Positions 59,253-64,000 of a stretch of 64,000 nt of DNA are shown one piece after another. The notes beneath the pieces were generated by a model. The model had not been told where the DNA came from, ran no database searches, and saw only the letters and a list, made by a program, of their open reading frames with translations. Made by a program: the position numbers and the translations under genes. Positions within the stretch are counted from its first letter, which is position 1. The number at the start of each line of letters is the position of its first letter. The DNA lies in NCBI GenBank assembly GCA_022793655.1, contig JAAWDG010000011.1, forward strand, positions 1 through 64,000. The letters run 5' to 3'. The stretch comes from Clostridiales bacterium. GTDB lineage: Bacteria > Bacillota > Clostridia > Oscillospirales > CAG-272.

Positions 59253-59281
59253 TTGACAAAAAAGTCGCGCTGTGCTAAAAT
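59253..59281 (+). promoter_or_regulatory. Promoter of the HAD hydrolase gene, divergent from the thrS promoter
   Basis: TTGACA (59253-59258), 17-nt spacer, TAAAAT (59276-59281). Confidence 0.8.
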
Positions 59282-59307
59282 AGCGCCTGAAAATGGGGGG
59301 CGACGTC

Positions 59308-60111
59308 ATGGCGAAATATGCGTTTTTTCTGGATATAGACGGCACACTGCTCGACACGGCTTCGGTTGTGTCAGAAGAGAACAAAGCGGCTTTATGCTAT
59401 GCAAAAGAGCAGGGATGTAAGATCTTTGTGAATACAGGACGCGGATATGCTTGTATTCCCGATGAAATTTTATCTTTGCCGCTTGACGGTATTGTGGCCG
59501 GTTGTGGTTGCACTGTTTTGTATGGAGGCAAAGTCGTTCATTCCGAAGTGGTGCCGAACGAGGCAATTTATTCCTATTTAAAAGGTATTGAAAAGCGTAA
59601 ACAAAGTGCTTTTTTAGAAGGAGAAAATTGTCTGTTTCGGATGAATTGCGAGCCGACTGATGCGAAGATAGGTACTCCGCTTGGTGAATACTGCCATGCT
59701 GCACGCTTAGATTTTTCGCTTTGGCAGCCGCTTGTCGGCGCCGGTGACTTTTTGAAGTATCCGCAGCCGCGTATCCCTAAACTTAACTTAGTTGGTTCAT
59801 TTAATAAAGAACTGCTGTTAGATTATCAAGAACATTTTGACGGTGTCATTGATGAAGTTAAATGTGAAATGTACACAAAAGGTCACAGCAAAGCGACGGG
59901 TTTACGTCTAATCATGCAAGATTATCTGCCTGGCTTTTGTAGCGTGGCCATAGGTGACAGCGTAAATGATATTGATATGTTTCGTGCAGCTGATATTTCG
60001 GTGGCTATGGGCAACGCGAGTGAAGTTGTCAAGCAGCTATGCATAAAACAAACGGCTGCTGCAGATGATAATGGCGTAGGAAAAGCGATTATGCAGCTGC
60101 TTCATGGATAA
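59308..60111 (+). CDS. HAD-superfamily Cof-type hydrolase
   Basis: MAKYAFFLDIDGTLLDTASVVSEEN; VAIGDSVNDIDMFRAADISVAMGNA. Confidence 0.93.
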   Translation: MAKYAFFLDIDGTLLDTASVVSEENKAALCYAKEQGCKIFVNTGRGYACIPDEILSLPLDGIVAGCGCTVLYGGKVVHSEVVPNEAIYSYLKGIEKRKQSAFLEGENCLFRMNCEPTDAKIGTPLGEYCHAARLDFSLWQPLVGAGDFLKYPQPRIPKLNLVGSFNKELLLDYQEHFDGVIDEVKCEMYTKGHSKATGLRLIMQDYLPGFCSVAIGDSVNDIDMFRAADISVAMGNASEVVKQLCIKQTAAADDNGVGKAIMQLLHG

Positions 60112-60214
60112 AAATTCCTTGACAGGGTAAACTTGTTATGGTATACTGAATAGGCAAGTGTAGTCATAATATCGATAAATATTATTTTATTGAGTTTGAT
60201 AACGCCCAAGATAC

Positions 60215-60307
60215 GGAGAAGTCGCGTAGCCTGGTCGAGCGCGCGCGATTGGAAATCGCGTAAACGGCAAAACCGTTTCGAGAGTTCGAATCTCTCCTTC
60301 TCCGCCA
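60215..60307 (+). tRNA. tRNA-Ser (anticodon GGA), CCA encoded
   Basis: Acceptor GGAGAAG/CTTCTCC, anticodon arm CGCGA-TTGGAAA-TCGCG, long variable arm, T-loop GTTCGAATC, 3' GCCA. Confidence 0.97.
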
Positions 60308-60421
60308 AAAAGCGACGATTTTCGACAGAGAATTGTCGCTTTTTTTGTTTTTATCGAGTTGTAGTTTGTTGGCTGATATAATATATTTTTGCATAAGATA
60401 AAATGGAAATGGGTGTCACTA

Positions 60422-60841
60422 ATGAAAAGAATTTTAAATTGTATAGTATCTGTATTTGTGATCTTAGTTATCATTTTTTCTTTTGTTGGGTGTTCGGGTG
60501 GTATCAGCAATAATGATGCCAAGGCATATACCAGGGATTTTTTAGATGCAATAGAGGCGAAAGATTATGAACATGCAGCGACTTTTCTTCATCCTGAAAG
60601 ACCAGTTGACCTTGAACCCTTTTTTGAAGGTTTGAAAAGCGAGGAAAACATGGACTTTTCAACCATTGAGATAACAAAATATACCGGTTTTTCATCTTCT
60701 TATTATGACAGTACTGTTGAAGGCTCCGCTTATAGTTTGAGCATGAATGTCAAAGTGGGCGATGATGAAATCAAAATGGAAATAGAAATTGTCAAAAACG
60801 ACAATGGATATGGCATCTATAACTTAGATATTGACATCTGA
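60422..60841 (+). CDS. Small lipoprotein of unknown function
   Basis: Lipobox FSFVGCSGG; 140-aa secreted domain (DUF4878-like helix AYTRDFLDAIEAKDYEHAATFLHPE). Confidence 0.7.
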   Translation: MKRILNCIVSVFVILVIIFSFVGCSGGISNNDAKAYTRDFLDAIEAKDYEHAATFLHPERPVDLEPFFEGLKSEENMDFSTIEITKYTGFSSSYYDSTVEGSAYSLSMNVKVGDDEIKMEIEIVKNDNGYGIYNLDIDI

Positions 60842-61149
60842 AAATTGAGTACGGGAGTTCAAATCATTCAGCCCCGTGGAACAATTTTTTGTGCTGGATG
60901 CGGAAAGAATCGTGTGCATTTAGACTAACACAAATCGGCAAATTGAAGCTTTACAGTCTCCCAAAAACGAAAAGATGAAATGCAACGTTTGTTATACCAT
61001 TCGTATGTTTTGCCTCGAAATTGCAATAAAGTATTTTTTCTTGCTTATATACGCTGTCTATGTTTTCTGCAATGCTGTATAACAGCTGTTTTTCACGTGT
61101 CAGTTCATATTTGATGGCATTTTGGTCCATTTTGAAAATCGATTGCAGC

Positions 61150-61347
61150 AAGCGTGGTATGAGCGAGTTAGAGAAAGCATTAGATGCAAGCGGATTTGTC
61201 AAAATCAACGCAAGTCAGCTTATTCATGTGAAATATATAGAGAAGCTGAAAAACAATTCGATTACATTAACAACAGGCGATGTTTTAAACGCTTCAAGAC
61301 AGTGCAGTGCAGCGCTGAAACGCAAATGTAAAATGTATATGCGCTAA
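61150..61347 (+). pseudogene. LytTR-type DNA-binding domain fragment (no receiver domain)
   Basis: SELEKALDASGFVKINASQLIHVKYIEKLKNNSITLTTGDVLNASRQCSAALKRKCKMYMR matches the C-terminal part of LytTR; upstream sequence in frame is not LytTR-like. Confidence 0.6.
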
Positions 61348-61470
61348 GCGGGACATGAGTGAAAACACCATTGATATCTGAACTCATAAAGTTTGGACTC
61401 AATGGTGTTTTTTGTTGCGCTCTTGACAAAAGTTCGACATGTAATTATAATTATTACAGGTGATAAAATT

Positions 61471-61902
61471 ATGAGAATCAATACACGATTTACAGTTGCG
61501 GTACATATTCTTGCTTTAATTGCGCTAAATGGTGATAGCCCCACGGCATCGGTCATGATGTCTATGAGCGTAGGCAGTCATCCGGTTGCCATTAGACAAG
61601 TGATGTCTTCCTTGAAAAAAGCAGGAATTATTGAAACACAGAATGGGCTTCCCGGCGGGCGATTATTAAAATCGCAGGAAGAAATAACTCTGTATGAAAT
61701 ATATCAATCAGTTAAGAAAAAGGATTCCACCTTGTTTGATTTTCATCCGAAGCCAAATCCCTTATGTCCTGTCGGAAGAAACATTAAAAGAGCAATGACC
61801 CCTTCGCTTTGCGCTGCTCAGACGGCAATGGAAGATGCGCTGAAAACGTATAGTCTTAAAGACATTACAAGCAGCATTTTAGCAGATGTGCGTGGAGAGT
61901 AA
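61471..61902 (+). CDS. Rrf2-family transcriptional regulator
   Basis: MRINTRFTVAVHILALIAL...IRQVMSSLKKAGIIETQNGLPGGRLLKSQEEITLYEIY. Confidence 0.9.
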   Translation: MRINTRFTVAVHILALIALNGDSPTASVMMSMSVGSHPVAIRQVMSSLKKAGIIETQNGLPGGRLLKSQEEITLYEIYQSVKKKDSTLFDFHPKPNPLCPVGRNIKRAMTPSLCAAQTAMEDALKTYSLKDITSSILADVRGE

Positions 61903-61935
61903 ACGATATACTATTATAATAAAGAGGCAGATGAA

Positions 61936-62793
61936 ATGAGCAATATAGAAAAAGTCGGAATTATTGATGTTGGGGGTGGATTTCGCGGCATTTATGCGGC
62001 CGGGATATTTGATCGCTGCATGGATGAGGCGCTCACCTTTGATGTTTGTATCGGTGTTTCAGCTGGCAGTGCAAATACTGTGTCGTTTTTGGCAAATCAA
62101 AAGGGGAGAATACACAAGTTTCTCACGGAATATGCTTTTCGAAAGGAATGGATGGGTTTTCATATTTGGCTAAAAACAGGGTCATATGTCAATTTGCCAT
62201 ATATGTATAGCACACTTTCTAATCATGATGGAGAATACCCTTTAGATTATCAGAAGATTGCAGAAAATCCGTCAGGGCTTGTGATTGTCGCAACCGATGC
62301 GAAAACTGGTATGCCAAAATATTTTGAAAAAAGCAATCTTCAGCAAGACCATTATGAAATCTGTATGGCTTCTTCTACCTTGCCTTTTGTGAATAAACCC
62401 TATGGAATAGACGGTGTTTTATATTACGATGGCGCACTTGGTGATCCTGTACCAGTGAAGAAAGCATTTGAAATGGGCTGTGAAAAGATTGTTCTCATCT
62501 TGACTAAGCCTGTCAATGTTCCCCGGCAGCAGGGGCATGATAAAAGAATTGCCAAAGCGATTCAAAAGAAATATCCCAAAGCTGCTGAAGCCCTGTTACG
62601 TCGTGCTGAAAACTATAACAAAGGGGTTGAACTGGCAAGGAAATACGAAAATGAAGGAAAAGCGTTGATTATTGCGCCGGACGATACCTGTGGGATAGAC
62701 ACAATTCGCCGGGATAAAGCGGCCATGGAACGTCTCTATCAAAAAGGATATCAAGATGCGCAGCGGATTAAACAATTTATCTACAAAGGATAA
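61936..62793 (+). CDS. Patatin-like phospholipase (RssA/YjjU-like)
   Basis: DVGGGFRGIYAAGIFDRCMDE; GVSAGSANTVSF (GxSxG); YYDGALGDPVPV (DGA). Confidence 0.9.
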   Translation: MSNIEKVGIIDVGGGFRGIYAAGIFDRCMDEALTFDVCIGVSAGSANTVSFLANQKGRIHKFLTEYAFRKEWMGFHIWLKTGSYVNLPYMYSTLSNHDGEYPLDYQKIAENPSGLVIVATDAKTGMPKYFEKSNLQQDHYEICMASSTLPFVNKPYGIDGVLYYDGALGDPVPVKKAFEMGCEKIVLILTKPVNVPRQQGHDKRIAKAIQKKYPKAAEALLRRAENYNKGVELARKYENEGKALIIAPDDTCGIDTIRRDKAAMERLYQKGYQDAQRIKQFIYKG

Positions 62794-62831
62794 ATTGCTC
62801 ATCATTTGAATGATTTTGTGAGGTGGTAAGT

Positions 62832-63584
62832 ATGAAAATTTGCAAGATTTTATTTAGTCCTACAGGCGGCACCGCCAAAGTCGCCGATATTCTGTCGAGT
62901 GCGCTTGGCACAGAAGTTGAAACAATCGATTTATCAAAAGCGGCATTTGCAGGCTGCCGCTTGAATGGCGATCAGATTGTTGTAATCGCCATGCCTTCTT
63001 TTGGCGGTCGTGCCCCCAAGGTTGCGATTGACCGATTGAAAATGGTACAGGCAAATGGCGCCAAGGCCGTTGTAGTTGCCGTTTACGGGAATCGAGAGCA
63101 GGAGGATACCTTGATTGAGATGGCAGACACTGCAAAAGAATGCGGTTTTGAAGTGATAGCGGGAATATCGGCTATTGCAGAACATTCGATTGCTCATCAG
63201 TATGCCACGGGTAGACCGGATCAAACGGACGAAGAGCAACTGAAGCGCTTCGCAGAAATCATTACCCAAAAATTGGATAGCGGTTCCATGATTGCCCCTA
63301 AGATTCCTGGAAATCGTCCATACAAGAAAGCGGGCGTTGGAATGGTGCCGAAATCTTCTGCTGCCTGTGTGTCTTGCGGCCTTTGTGCAGAAAAATGCCC
63401 TGTGGGAGCGATAGACAAGAACGATCCAAAAAAGACGGATAAAAATGCTTGTATGAATTGTATGCGTTGTGTTGCTATTTGTCCGCAGCAGGCAAGAACG
63501 GTGAGTCCTCTAATGGTCAAGGCTGTAGGCGCAGCGCTGAAAAAAGCTTGCAGCGAAAGAAAGGAAAATAAGCTGTTTGATTGA
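62832..63584 (+). CDS. EFR1-type flavodoxin/ferredoxin fusion (4Fe-4S)
   Basis: ILFSPTGGTAKVADILSSALG flavodoxin-like start; CVSCGLCAEKCPVGAID and CMNCMRCVAICPQQAR. Confidence 0.9.
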   Translation: MKICKILFSPTGGTAKVADILSSALGTEVETIDLSKAAFAGCRLNGDQIVVIAMPSFGGRAPKVAIDRLKMVQANGAKAVVVAVYGNREQEDTLIEMADTAKECGFEVIAGISAIAEHSIAHQYATGRPDQTDEEQLKRFAEIITQKLDSGSMIAPKIPGNRPYKKAGVGMVPKSSAACVSCGLCAEKCPVGAIDKNDPKKTDKNACMNCMRCVAICPQQARTVSPLMVKAVGAALKKACSERKENKLFD

Positions 63585-63664
63585 GGATAGGCACTTGCTT
63601 CCTTAAAAGCAAAAATGGACCTTATCGATATAATTTTTGCTGAAATAAAGATTACTTATCAATA

Positions 63665-63722
63665 AAACACCGCCTGAATTGAACTCGCTGTGGTTTGAAT
63701 CTGGTGGTGTTTTGTTTTATAG
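63665..63722 (+). terminator. Terminator-like hairpin
   Basis: AAAACACCGCC...GGTGGTGTTTTGTTTT. Confidence 0.6.
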
Positions 63723-63881
63723 TGCAGAATGAAATCGGCATTTTGGGGCTATTTTCGCGATTTGGGTTCAAAAAGGAAAGTTTCAATATTTGCAGACAAG
63801 TGAATGATTTACAGATCGACAAAAATGTAAGAGACGCATATGATGATAGCAACCAGTAATCGTATAAGGGGAGAATCATAT

Positions 63882-64000
63882 ATGAAACGATGTGTTCCAT
63901 TAGAACCTGCCGCAGAGATGGTCTGCGATCAAAACGCTGTGCCTCCGTTGATTTTTCAACTGCCGCCTGAGCAGGGCAGAATGATATTGGAAAAAGCGCA
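63882..64000 (+). CDS. Start of a CDS truncated by the window end (possibly alpha/beta hydrolase)
   Basis: MKRCVPLEPAAEMVCDQNAVPPLIFQLPPEQGRMILEKA; upstream GGGGAGAATCAT RBS-like. Confidence 0.5.
   Translation, partial: MKRCVPLEPAAEMVCDQNAVPPLIFQLPPEQGRMILEKA

Noticed and set aside
1-64000. Prophage, transposase, toxin-antitoxin, restriction or other defence system
   Set aside because: No integrase, transposase, phage structural, methylase/nuclease or toxin-like ORFs recognised; the XRE regulator at 56269 is a lone membrane-linked regulator rather than part of a phage or TA pair.

Overview
The window is a gene-dense, mostly housekeeping segment from a low/medium-GC spore-forming Firmicute, probably Clostridia. 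This is inferred from SigG, YabP/YabQ, an SpoVB-like flippase, a PdaA-like deacetylase, HemZ and CdaA/CdaR. About 65 CDSs can be supported, mostly on the + strand. They include gpsA (partial), tyrS, ktrB/ktrA-type K+ uptake, yajC, rplS, rpmE, hflX, dgt-dnaG-rpoD, ychF, a two-component system, rpe, ispF/ispD, cdaA-cdaR, recJ-rel-dtd-hemZ, an S4 protein-yabP-yabQ-divIC cluster, a lone fumarase alpha subunit, xpt plus a BMP/nucleoside ABC transporter, sigG, coaX plus an ECF S component, degV, thrS with a T-box leader, and one tRNA-Ser(GGA). No CRISPR array, prophage, IS element or defence island was recognised. The most interesting unexplained signal is a family of about 110-nt, highly structured intergenic repeats. 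Six good copies lie at 44.0-46.0 kb and two or three degenerate copies near 9.0, 24.4 and 29.8 kb. Each has a 5' AAGAATAA-type hairpin, then an outer helix enclosing one or two inner hairpins, then a GGTAGCTAAAACTTTAT-like tail. Helix sequences differ between copies while pairing is kept, which is covariation-like. Secondary findings are a thrS T-box leader with an exact 41-bp duplicated hairpin and two structured hairpins between the BMP lipoprotein gene and its ABC ATPase. A fumarase alpha gene without its beta partner, flanked by the repeats, is also notable, as is a broken LytTR regulator. All calls come from reading the sequence; no database search was run.
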